NCBI GenBank assembly: GCA_023430685.1
Contig: JAEYZH010000194.1
Location: 1 to 5,666 of the forward strand
Reading direction: 5' to 3'
Length of the DNA stretch: 5,666 nucleotides
Source of the DNA: Pseudomonadota bacterium
Lineage (GTDB): Bacteria; Pseudomonadota; Gammaproteobacteria; Xanthomonadales; Rhodanobacteraceae
Of the stretch, positions 1-5,666 are shown in pieces. The notes beneath the pieces were generated by a model that saw nothing but the letters and a program-made list of their open reading frames with translations, had not been told where the DNA came from and searched no databases. Numbering within the stretch: the first letter of the stretch is position 1; each line of letters starts with the position of its first letter. Position numbers and translations under genes: made by a program.

Positions 1-685
1 TGTTGCCGTCGACGAAGATGCGCTCGCCGACCGCATCCGCGCGCTGCACGCGCAGCCCGAATTGCTCCTTGTCGAAGGCTCCGGCCATCGATGGCCGGTC
101 TTCGGTGGTTGGACCCTCATGAAGAAAATGGTCGCGACCGAGGTGCAGCGCCTTCCGGTTCGCGTCGAAGAGCTTTTCCTTGCCCTTGTACTGCTCGGCG
201 AGCAGGCGTTCGATCACCTCGACTTCGATGCCGAGCAGCATCGACAGCGCGCCGACGTACATGATGTTCTTGAACAGCTGGCGCTGGCGTGCGTCGCTCC
301 ACGTGCGGTTGCAGATTGCGGTCAACGGGATGCCGATTACCGCGATGTCGTCGCGGAACTTCGAGGCCGGCAGCGGTCGCGTGGAGTCGTAGACGAGGTA
401 GCCGCCGGATTCAATCTCGGCGAGGTCCGCGTCCCAGGTCTGCGGGTTCATCGCGACCATGAGGTCGACGCCGCCGCGCCGGCCGAGCCAGCCCGCTTCG
501 CTGACGCGCACCTCGTACCAGGTCGGCAGGCCCTGGATGTTGGACGGGAAGATGTTGCGCGGGCTCACCGGCACGCCCATGCGCAGGATCGCCTTCGCGA
601 ACAGCTCGTTCGCGGACGCCGAACCCGAACCATTGACGTTCGCGAACTTGACGACGAAGTCGTTGGTCGCGGCGATCGTCTTCAT
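1..685 (-). CDS. korA: 2-oxoacid:acceptor oxidoreductase, gamma-alpha subunit (KorA-like), partial
   Basis: This is the N-terminal 228 codons of a fused gamma-alpha subunit; the 3' end lies beyond the left edge. The frame is open from the ATG at 685 to the edge. Residues 1-180 match the gamma domain of the pyruvate/2-oxoglutarate:ferredoxin oxidoreductase family, with the motifs NGSGSASANELFAKAI (18-33), FPSNIQGLPTWYEVRVS (46-62) and GWLGRRGGVDLMVAMNPQTW (65-84). At the edge, IFVDGN (223-228) looks like the first strand of the alpha (pyrimidine-binding) domain, which usually begins with a G-N-x-A motif. The family forms acyl-CoA plus CO2 from a 2-oxoacid and CoA, together with a beta subunit that binds thiamine diphosphate and an Fe-S cluster. 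The start overlaps the upstream stop by ATGA and has no clear Shine-Dalgarno, so translational coupling is likely. Substrate is inferred: 2-oxoglutarate is the commonest for this layout, but other 2-oxoacids are possible. Confidence 0.9.
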   Translation of the reverse strand, partial: MKTIAATNDFVVKFANVNGSGSASANELFAKAILRMGVPVSPRNIFPSNIQGLPTWYEVRVSEAGWLGRRGGVDLMVAMNPQTWDADLAEIESGGYLVYDSTRPLPASKFRDDIAVIGIPLTAICNRTWSDARQRQLFKNIMYVGALSMLLGIEVEVIERLLAEQYKGKEKLFDANRKALHLGRDHFLHEGPTTEDRPSMAGAFDKEQFGLRVQRADAVGERIFVDGN

Positions 686-2532
686 GCGTCGGCCGTCGTC
701 GCGGCAGCGGCGCGCTCGCGCGACGCTGCCGAACGGCAGCCGTCGCCCGCATGCGTCATCTGCATGAGCACCTTGCGCATGTCCCAGGCGCCGGTCGGGC
801 AGCGCTCGGCGCAGAGCCCGCAATGCAGGCAGACGTCCTCGTCCTTGACCATCACGCGCCCGGTCTTGAGTCCGCCCGACACGTACAGGTCCTGATCGGT
901 GTTGAGCGCCTGCGCCGACAGCCGCAGGCGCAGGTCCGGCTCGTCGCCGTTGGTGGTGAACGTGATGCAATCCATCGGGCAGATGTCGACGCAGGCGTCG
1001 CATTCGATGCAGAGCGGGTCGGTGAACACTGTCTGCACGTCGCAGTTGAGGCAGCGCTGGGTCTCCTTCCATGCGGTCGCGGCGTCGAATCCGAGCTCCA
1101 CCTCGAGCTTGATGCTCTTCAACGTCAATGCAGGATCCGCCCACGGCACCTTGTAGCGCTCGTCCGGCGATACGTCGTTGTCGTAGCTCCATTCATGGAT
1201 GCCCATCTTCTGCGAGATCGTCTCGACGATCGGCAGCGGGCGCTCGCGCACGTCCTCGCCCGCGAGCAGGCGGTCGATCGTGAGGGCGGCCTCGTGCCCG
1301 TGCGCGACCGCCCAGATGATGTTCTTCGGGCCAAACGCCGCATCGCCGCCGAACAGCACGTGCGGCAGGCTCGATTGCAACGTGGTCGCATCGACCACCG
1401 GCATGTCGTGTCGAGGGTCGAACGCGATGCCGATGTCGCGTTCGATCCACGGAAACGCGTTCTCCTGGCCCACCGCGATCAGCACTTCGTCGCAGGCATG
1501 CAGTTCGTCCGGCTCGCCGGTCGGCACGAGGCGCCGGCGACCGTCCGCGTCGTACTCGGGCCGCACCTTCTCGAACGTCATGCCGGTCAGCCGGCCGCCC
1601 TCGTGCACGAACGCCTTCGGCACGCGGCAGTCGAGGATCGGGATGCCTTCGTGCATCGCGTCCTCCTTTTCCCACGGGCTCGCCTTCATCTCGTCGAAGC
1701 CCGAGCGCACGATGACTTTCACCTCCTCGCCGCCGAGCCGACGCGCGGAGCGGCAGCAGTCCATCGCGGTGTTGCCCCCGCCGAGCACGATCACGCGGCG
1801 GCCGACCTTCTCGACATGGCCGAAGTACACCGAGGCGAGCCAGTCGATGCCGATGTGGATGTTCTGCGCGGCCTCGCGTCGACCGGGCAGGTCGAGGTCG
1901 CGACCGCGCGGCGCGCCGCAGCCGACGAACACCGCGTCGTGCCGTTCGGCCAGCAGCGCCTTCAGCGAATCGATGCGGCGGCCCCCGACGAATTCGACGC
2001 CGAGGTCGAGGATGTAGCCGGTTTCCTCGTCGATGACCTCCTCGGGCAGGCGGAAGCGCGGCACCTGCGTGCGCATGAAGCCGCCGGCCTTCGCATCCGC
2101 CTCGAACACGGTGACGTGGTAGCCGAGCGGCGCAAGGTCGCGCGCGACCGTCAGCGAAGCGGGGCCCGCGCCGATGCAGGCGACGCGGCGACCGTTCTTC
2201 CTCGCCGCGGGCTTGGGCATCCGCGCGCGCACATCGCCCTTGAAGTCGGCCGCGACGCGCTTGAGCCGGCAGATCGCAACGGGTTCGGGCGTGCCACCAG
2301 TGCTCGCCTCGACGCGACCGCGTCGACATGCGGGCTCGCAAGGCCGATCGCAGGTGCGCCCGAGCACGCCGGGGAACACGTTCGAAGTCCAGTTGACGAG
2401 GTAGGCGTCGTCGTATCGGCCCGCCGCGATCAGGCGGATGTACTCGGGAACCGGCGTATGGGCCGGGCAGGCCCATTGGCAATCGACGACCTTGTGGAAG
2501 TACGCGGGATCGCGGATATCGGTGGGCTGCAC
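682..2532 (-). CDS. GltD-like FAD/NAD(P)H oxidoreductase with two ferredoxin clusters (KorC-like)
   Basis: This 616-residue protein should shuttle electrons between the 2-oxoacid oxidoreductase encoded just downstream and NAD(P)+ or ferredoxin in the cytoplasm. Domains in order: an N-terminal GltD-type Fe-S domain with C18, C22, C61, C65 and C69; an FAD-binding Rossmann motif GAGPAS (121-126); an NAD(P)H-binding motif GGGNTAMD (251-258); the second flavin motif FGGDAAFGPKNIIWAVAHG (394-412). Then come a CLNC pair (494, 497) and two [4Fe-4S] ferredoxin motifs, C508-C511-C514-C518 and C568-C571-C574-C578, each ending in CP. The start is GTG, chosen because AGGAGG (2543-2538) lies 5 nt upstream and no better start is seen. 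From family knowledge, a flavoprotein third subunit (KorC) is described for the 2-oxoglutarate:NADP+ oxidoreductase of Azoarcus/Thauera. A role as KorC here is inferred from domains and the ATGA overlap with the alpha-subunit gene. The last 20 or so residues are Ala/Arg-rich and probably unstructured. Confidence 0.9.
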   Translation of the reverse strand: MQPTDIRDPAYFHKVVDCQWACPAHTPVPEYIRLIAAGRYDDAYLVNWTSNVFPGVLGRTCDRPCEPACRRGRVEASTGGTPEPVAICRLKRVAADFKGDVRARMPKPAARKNGRRVACIGAGPASLTVARDLAPLGYHVTVFEADAKAGGFMRTQVPRFRLPEEVIDEETGYILDLGVEFVGGRRIDSLKALLAERHDAVFVGCGAPRGRDLDLPGRREAAQNIHIGIDWLASVYFGHVEKVGRRVIVLGGGNTAMDCCRSARRLGGEEVKVIVRSGFDEMKASPWEKEDAMHEGIPILDCRVPKAFVHEGGRLTGMTFEKVRPEYDADGRRRLVPTGEPDELHACDEVLIAVGQENAFPWIERDIGIAFDPRHDMPVVDATTLQSSLPHVLFGGDAAFGPKNIIWAVAHGHEAALTIDRLLAGEDVRERPLPIVETISQKMGIHEWSYDNDVSPDERYKVPWADPALTLKSIKLEVELGFDAATAWKETQRCLNCDVQTVFTDPLCIECDACVDICPMDCITFTTNGDEPDLRLRLSAQALNTDQDLYVSGGLKTGRVMVKDEDVCLHCGLCAERCPTGAWDMRKVLMQMTHAGDGCRSAASRERAAAATTADA

Positions 2533-2533
2533 C

Positions 2534-2549
2534 TCAGCCTCCTGGCTGA
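2534..2549 (-). promoter_or_regulatory. Ribosome binding site inside a small hairpin, upstream of the KorC-like gene
   Basis: On the minus strand the leader reads TCAGCC-AGGA-GGCTGA, a perfect 6-bp stem with a 4-nt loop. The Shine-Dalgarno AGGAGG spans the loop and the first two bases of the 3' arm. It sits 5 nt before the GTG start. Three G-U pairs could extend the stem into the first bases of the start codon (2531-2533 with 2550-2552). The ribosome binding site itself is well supported. A regulatory role for the fold is only a possibility, since short stems of this kind can arise by chance. Confidence 0.6.
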
Positions 2550-2621
2550 AACGCTGGAAGATCGGCGTGCGCCGAGCCTAGTCGGCTGCCGCGGCGGCGC
2601 AAAGGTGCGGCGCACCATGGG

Positions 2622-2752
2622 CAGGGAACAGGAAATGGGGAATGGGAATGGCAAATGGGACATCGGCAAGGAACGTGGGTTGCCCTGCCGGAGTGCCACG
2701 CTCCTCTTGAGGGAACGTTCCGCGTATCCGCCTCTCGATTTCCTGTTCCCTG
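2622..2752. repeat. 131-bp intergenic element bounded by a perfect 15-bp inverted repeat
   Basis: CAGGGAACAGGAAAT at 2622-2636 is repeated exactly in reverse complement at 2738-2752. Next to the left arm is a purine-rich tract with GGGAAT units (2637-2659, including GGGGAATGGGAATGG). The right arm overlaps a direct repeat TGTTCCC TGTTCCC (2744-2757). Inside are a 10-bp palindrome GGAACGTTCC (2712-2721) and a smaller stem GGCAA/TTGCC (2665-2669, 2680-2684). The element fills most of the 233-bp gap between two minus-strand genes and is visibly less GC-rich than its surroundings. No reading frame in it looks like a protein and no target-site duplication is obvious. It could be a member of a dispersed intergenic repeat family, a REP/MITE-like element, or an mRNA 3' structure for the lipoprotein gene. 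There is no T-run to mark it as an intrinsic terminator. Confidence 0.65.
2712..2721. repeat. 10-bp perfect palindrome GGAACGTTCC
   Basis: A fully symmetric 10-bp site lies inside the intergenic inverted-repeat element, about 190 bp before the KorC-like start on the minus strand. It could be an operator half-site pair, or simply part of the repeat's own structure. Nothing in the sequence decides between these, and no paired promoter motif was found beside it. Confidence 0.3.
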
Positions 2753-2765
2753 TTCCCCGCAACGT

Positions 2766-2981
2766 CTAGCCGCCCTGGTCCTCGATCGCCTGGTCGGTGC
2801 GCGCCTTCTCCTCCTCGAGCTGCTCGCCGACGGCTTTCGCCTTCTCGAGTGCCTGCAACTGGCCGTCGACGACGATCTTTCGCGCGGGCGGCGCCCCGGC
2901 TTCGGCTTCGGGCGCGGGCGTTCCTGCATCGGAACATGCGGCCAATGCGCAGATCGCGCAAATCACGAGGATGCGGGACAT
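2766..2981 (-). CDS. Small predicted lipoprotein with helical C-terminal half
   Basis: This 71-residue product has a short type II signal peptide. M-S-R is followed by a hydrophobic stretch and a lipobox LAAC, with the lipidated cysteine at position 16 and Ser at +2, which fits transfer to the outer membrane in Gram-negatives. Residues 17-34 are Ala/Pro/Glu-rich and look like a flexible linker. Residues 35-71 are charged and probably a single helix or coiled coil, containing QLQALEKAKAVGEQLEEEKA and ending in a D-Q-A-I-E-D-Q-G-G tail. The ATG is preceded by GGAG at a 6-nt spacing. The gene lies 233 bp upstream of the oxidoreductase block in the same direction, separated by the inverted-repeat element, and is divergent from the dehydrogenase gene. 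The function is unknown to me. Small lipoproteins of this pattern occur in Xanthomonadales, which is a general recollection and not a match made here. Confidence 0.8.
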   Translation of the reverse strand: MSRILVICAICALAACSDAGTPAPEAEAGAPPARKIVVDGQLQALEKAKAVGEQLEEEKARTDQAIEDQGG

Positions 2982-3057
2982 CGCGTACTCCGGCCTGGGC
3001 GGCTTCCGTTAAAGTCTGCACCGTGGCCGCGGCGGCAACAAGCGGGAGGACCCACCG
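2982..3057. promoter_or_regulatory. Divergent intergenic region, probable promoters for the lipoprotein gene and the SDR/sigma/kinase operon
   Basis: This 76-bp gap separates two divergent starts, so promoters for both directions should lie in it or in the adjoining coding ends. The only plus-strand candidate I see is a weak -10-like TAAAGT (3010-3015), 42 bases before the dehydrogenase ATG, without a convincing -35 box. No ECF-type GGAAC -35 box is seen in the gap, so autoregulation by the downstream sigma factor has no visible support here. A strong Shine-Dalgarno GGGAGGA (3044-3050) serves the plus-strand gene at 7-nt spacing. Confidence 0.35.
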
Positions 3058-3840
3058 ATGACGGCGAACGCATCACGCTGGCGGCTCGACGGGCGCACCG
3101 CGCTCGTCACCGGCGCGAGCAAGGGCATCGGCCTCGCCTGCGCGCGCGAGCTCGCGGCGCTCGGCGCCGACCTGTTGCTGGTCGCGCGCGACGAGGTGCA
3201 TCTCGAACAGATGCGCGTGGAACTCGCCGAGGAGTTTCCCGGGCGCGAGATCCTCGCCTGCGACGCCGACCTGTCGCAGCAGGAACAGCGCCTCGAGGTG
3301 TTCGACTGGATCGCCGACCTCGACACCGAGTTGTCGCTGCTCGTGAACAACGTCGGCGGAAACGTGTCGCGCCCCGTGCTCGACTACGAACTCGACGAAG
3401 TGCGCGCGCTGATCGAAACGAACGTGCTCGGCGCGTTCGAGATGTGCCGGCTGGCGCATCCGCACCTCGCCGAGCACGGCAACGCGGCGATCGTGAACAT
3501 CGGCTCGGTGTCGGGCCTGACGCACGTGCGCACGGGCGCGCCGTACGGCTTCGCCAAGGCCGCGCTGCACCAGCTCACGCGCAACCTCGCCTGCGAATGG
3601 GCCGAGGACGGCATCCGCGTGAACGCGGTCGCGCCCTGGTACATCCGCACGCAGCGCACCGAAGGCCCACTCGCGGACCCGGACTACCTCGACGACGTGC
3701 TGCTGCGCACGCCGATGGGACGCATCGGCGAGCCGGAGGAAGTCGCGGGCGCGGTCGCGTTCCTGTGCCTGCCGGCCTCGAGCTACGTGACCGGCGAATG
3801 CATCGCGGTCGATGGCGGCTTCCTGCGCTACGGCTTCTGA
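3058..3840 (+). CDS. Tropinone-reductase-like short-chain dehydrogenase/reductase (SDR)
   Basis: This is a complete 260-residue classical SDR, a cytoplasmic NAD(P)(H)-dependent oxidoreductase acting on an alcohol/ketone whose identity cannot be read from the sequence. The cofactor motif TGASKGIG is at 18-25. K22 and R44 after the second strand favour NADP(H). NNVGG (97-101) replaces the usual NNAG, as in tropinone-reductase-like members. The catalytic tetrad is intact: N122, S150 (in NIGSVSG), Y163 and K167 (YGFAK). The stretch NLACEWAEDGIRVNAVAPWY (176-195) is also typical of that subgroup, as is the C-terminal VTGECIAVDGGF (244-255). The ATG was chosen for its strong GGGAGGA ribosome binding site. 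The gene ends 7 bp before the sigma factor start, which suggests co-transcription. Whether it works with the sigma/kinase pair or is a chance operon partner is unknown. Confidence 0.93.
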   Translation: MTANASRWRLDGRTALVTGASKGIGLACARELAALGADLLLVARDEVHLEQMRVELAEEFPGREILACDADLSQQEQRLEVFDWIADLDTELSLLVNNVGGNVSRPVLDYELDEVRALIETNVLGAFEMCRLAHPHLAEHGNAAIVNIGSVSGLTHVRTGAPYGFAKAALHQLTRNLACEWAEDGIRVNAVAPWYIRTQRTEGPLADPDYLDDVLLRTPMGRIGEPEEVAGAVAFLCLPASSYVTGECIAVDGGFLRYGF

Positions 3841-3847
3841 GGCGGCC

Positions 3848-4459
3848 ATGCACGCCCGCGAGCCCCAAAGACACACCGATGGCGCGGAGTTCGGCGCGTT
3901 GCTCGCGGCCTGGCGCGCGGGCGAGGCCGGCGCGTTGGATCGGCTCGTGCCGCATGTCTACGACGACCTGCGTCGCATCGCGCGGCGCCAGTTGCGCGCG
4001 AACCGCGGCCACACGCTCGACACCACGCTGCTCGTGCATGAGGCCTACCTCAAGATGTCGGCGCAATCGCGCATCGATGCGCACGACCGCGGACACCTGC
4101 TCGCGATCTGCGCGCGCGCGATGCGCCAGTTCATCGTGAGCCACGCGCGCGAGCGCCAGGCGGACAAGCGCGGCGGTCCGCAGGCGGTCGCGCTCGACCT
4201 CGACGCCACGCAGTTGCCGATCGAGGCGCAGGCCGAACAGCTGGTTCTCGTCGACCAGGCACTCGACCGCCTCGCCGGCATCAGCGAGCGCCTCGTGCGC
4301 GTGTTCGAATGCCGCTATTTCGCGGGCCTCTCGGAAGGCGAGACCGCCGAAGCGCTCGAGGTTCCGCTGCGCACCGTACAGCGTGACTGGATGCGCGCGC
4401 GCGCATGGCTGCGCGAATGGCTCGAATCGACGCCCGCGGCAGACGGAACGAGCCCATGA
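3848..4459 (+). CDS. ECF-family RNA polymerase sigma factor, kinase-partnered type (EcfP/EcfK-like)
   Basis: This 203-residue protein has only sigma regions 2 and 4. Region 2 spans about 14-104, with HVYDDLRRIARRQLR (36-50) and the core TLDTTLLVHEAYLKM (56-70). Region 4 spans about 135-192, with RYFAGLSEGETAEALEVPLR (156-175) and then TVQRDWMRARAWL (176-188) as the DNA-reading helix. Ordinary ECF sigmas carry an acidic D-A-E-D motif before the L-V-Q-E helix used to bind core polymerase. Here the aligned residues are D-T-T-L, with threonines at 56, 59 and 60. In the studied Vibrio EcfP/PknT pair a threonine in this region is phosphorylated to supply the missing charge, so the same activation is inferred here. 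ATG 3848 is chosen over ATG 3812, which would overlap the dehydrogenase by 29 bp; GAGG (3839-3842) lies 5 nt upstream. The stop overlaps the kinase start by ATGA. No anti-sigma gene is seen. Confidence 0.92.
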   Translation: MHAREPQRHTDGAEFGALLAAWRAGEAGALDRLVPHVYDDLRRIARRQLRANRGHTLDTTLLVHEAYLKMSAQSRIDAHDRGHLLAICARAMRQFIVSHARERQADKRGGPQAVALDLDATQLPIEAQAEQLVLVDQALDRLAGISERLVRVFECRYFAGLSEGETAEALEVPLRTVQRDWMRARAWLREWLESTPAADGTSP

Positions 4460-5666
4460 CCGCCGCCGGAGGCCAGGACGAGCGCCTGCTGGACCGCCTG
4501 CTCGAATCGTTGCTCGACTTGCCCGGGCCCGAGCGCGACCGGCGCCTCGCCAACCTCGCCGCGAAGCAACCTGCGCACGCCGCGCGACTCGCGCGCCTGC
4601 TCGCCCTCGCGGAACAGGAGTCGACCACGCTGCCGCCGGCCGGCGTGCTGCACGCGGGCCTGCTCGGCGACCTGCTCGACGATGACGCACCGCTGCTCGC
4701 CGCGGGCGAGGCGTTCTGCGGGTTTCGCATCGAGGCACCGGTCGGACGCGGCGGCATGTCCGAGGTCTATCGCGCGACGCGTGCGTACGAGGGGTTCGCC
4801 GCGACCGTCGCGCTCAAGCTGATCCGTCGCGAAGGCAACGCTGCGCTGCGTGCCGACACGCTGCGCCACGAGCAGCGCGCGCTCGCACGCCTCGACCATC
4901 CGGGCATCGCGCGCTTCATCGATGCGGGCGAGGGACCCGAGGGCGATCTCTGGCTCGCGATGGAATTCGTCGACGGCGAACCGATCCTCGCGCACGCGGA
5001 CCGGTTGCGCCTCGACCTGCGCGCGCGCGTGCGCCTGCTGGTCGATCTGTGCCGCGCGCTCGAGCACGCGCACGCGCGACGGCTCGTGCATGGCGACGTG
5101 AAGTCCGCGAACGTGCTCGTGGATGCGGACCAGCGCCTGCGCCTCGTCGATTTCGGGATCGCGAGCGACGCCTCGATCGACGCGGCGCCCGGCGCGCGCG
5201 CATTCACGCCGGACTGTGCGGCGCCGGAACAACTCGCGGGCAAGGGACTCACCACCGCGACCGACGTCTACCAGGTCGGCGCGCTGGCGTGGCGGCTGCT
5301 CGCGGGCAGCGCGCGTACGCGAACCGGCGAAGCGTCCGCATCGACGCCGTCCGTGGCGATCGCGGCGCTGCCCGAAGCCGAGCGCGACGCGCTCGCGCAG
5401 ACGCGTGGCCTGCCGCGCGCGGGCGCACTGCGCCGCCTGCTCGCGGGCGACCTCGACGCGATCGTGTCGCGTTGCCTCGAGCCCGATTCGGAACGCCGCT
5501 ATGCGACCTGCGCCGAGCTGCGCGAGGACTTCGAGGCCTGGCTCGCGATGCAGCGGGTGCGCGCGCGGGCGGGCGGCCCCGGCTTGGCGCTCGGCAGGTT
5601 CCTGCGCCGGCATGCCTGGGCCAGCGCTGCCGTCGCGCTCGCCCTCGCCGCGGCGCTCGCCGCGAG
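4456..5666 (+). CDS. Membrane Ser/Thr protein kinase (PknS/PknT-like), partial
   Basis: The first 403 codons are present; the gene runs off the right edge. Residues 1-87 are a helical, Leu/Arg-rich N-terminal extension. The Hanks-type kinase domain spans about 88-365: glycine loop GRGGMSEV (97-104), ATP-binding K121, likely helix-C E139, catalytic loop HGDVKSANV (212-220, with D214, K216 and N219), DFG (232-234), activation segment to APE (256-258, with T251), and D270 in the DVYQVG motif (270-275). Arg before the catalytic Asp is replaced by Gly, so this is a non-RD kinase. Residues 385-403 and beyond begin a hydrophobic Ala/Leu segment after basic residues, taken as a transmembrane helix. 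A periplasmic sensor or TPR-type region would be expected beyond the window. The ATGA overlap with the sigma gene argues that the sigma factor is its substrate. All core catalytic residues are present, so an active kinase is expected. Confidence 0.9.
   Translation, partial: MTAAGGQDERLLDRLLESLLDLPGPERDRRLANLAAKQPAHAARLARLLALAEQESTTLPPAGVLHAGLLGDLLDDDAPLLAAGEAFCGFRIEAPVGRGGMSEVYRATRAYEGFAATVALKLIRREGNAALRADTLRHEQRALARLDHPGIARFIDAGEGPEGDLWLAMEFVDGEPILAHADRLRLDLRARVRLLVDLCRALEHAHARRLVHGDVKSANVLVDADQRLRLVDFGIASDASIDAAPGARAFTPDCAAPEQLAGKGLTTATDVYQVGALAWRLLAGSARTRTGEASASTPSVAIAALPEAERDALAQTRGLPRAGALRRLLAGDLDAIVSRCLEPDSERRYATCAELREDFEAWLAMQRVRARAGGPGLALGRFLRRHAWASAAVALALAAALAA

Noticed and set aside
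2624..2659. Possible G-quadruplex from four G-runs in the repeat
   Set aside because: Two of the three loops would be about 10 nt long, and the runs are better explained by GGGAAT units of the repeat.
2622..2765. Intrinsic terminator after the lipoprotein gene
   Set aside because: The inverted-repeat arms are 101 bp apart and no T-run follows on the minus strand, so classical intrinsic termination is not supported.
751..2769. 672-codon plus-strand open frame antisense to the KorC-like gene
   Set aside because: It is a shadow frame caused by high GC. The translation is rich in Arg, Ala, His and Val with no domain pattern, while the opposite strand has clear flavin and Fe-S motifs.
3812..3847. 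Upstream ATG at 3812 as the start of the sigma factor gene
   Set aside because: It would add 12 residues of no family character, overlap the SDR gene by 29 bp, and has no good ribosome binding site; ATG 3848 has GAGG at 5-nt spacing.
2655..4139. 494-codon plus-strand open frame across the repeat, lipoprotein, SDR and sigma genes
   Set aside because: It crosses several well-supported genes in another frame, is Arg-rich, and has no recognisable motifs.
4315..5613. 432-codon minus-strand open frame opposite the sigma and kinase genes
   Set aside because: Low-complexity Arg/Ala-rich translation lying antisense to an unmistakable kinase domain; a high-GC shadow.
1..5666. CRISPR, tRNA/rRNA, phage, toxin-antitoxin or defence genes
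   Set aside because: No repeat-spacer pattern, no structural RNA signatures and no matching protein motifs were seen on either strand.

Overview
The window is GC-rich bacterial chromosome with tightly packed genes. It most resembles a gammaproteobacterium of the Xanthomonadales/Lysobacterales. That placement is an inference from composition, from the gene types, and from an AT-richer intergenic repeat with GGGAAT units. No rRNA, tRNA, CRISPR array, insertion sequence or integrase is visible.

Left part (about 1-2532, minus strand): a two-gene block for a 2-oxoacid:acceptor oxidoreductase, read right to left. The first gene encodes a GltD-like FAD/NAD(P)H oxidoreductase with two C-terminal [4Fe-4S] ferredoxin motifs (KorC-like). 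The second encodes the gamma-alpha subunit of a 2-oxoacid (probably 2-oxoglutarate) oxidoreductase and runs off the left edge. The two genes overlap by ATGA. The thiamine-binding beta subunit would be expected just beyond the window. Together they would oxidise a 2-oxoacid to its acyl-CoA and pass the electrons to NAD(P)+ or a ferredoxin.

Middle (2533-3057): a 233-bp gap holds a 131-bp element bounded by a perfect 15-bp inverted repeat. Next comes a small minus-strand lipoprotein gene, then a 76-bp divergent intergenic region.

Right part (3058-5666, plus strand): a compact apparent operon of three genes. They are a tropinone-reductase-like short-chain dehydrogenase, an ECF sigma factor 7 bp downstream, and a membrane Ser/Thr protein kinase that overlaps the sigma gene by ATGA and runs off the right edge. 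The sigma factor lacks the acidic region-2 signature of ordinary ECF sigmas and has threonines there. This matches the class activated by phosphorylation from a partner kinase (EcfP/PknT and EcfK/PknS type). This pair is the most interesting signalling system in the window. The class is already described, but the targets and the signal here are unknown.
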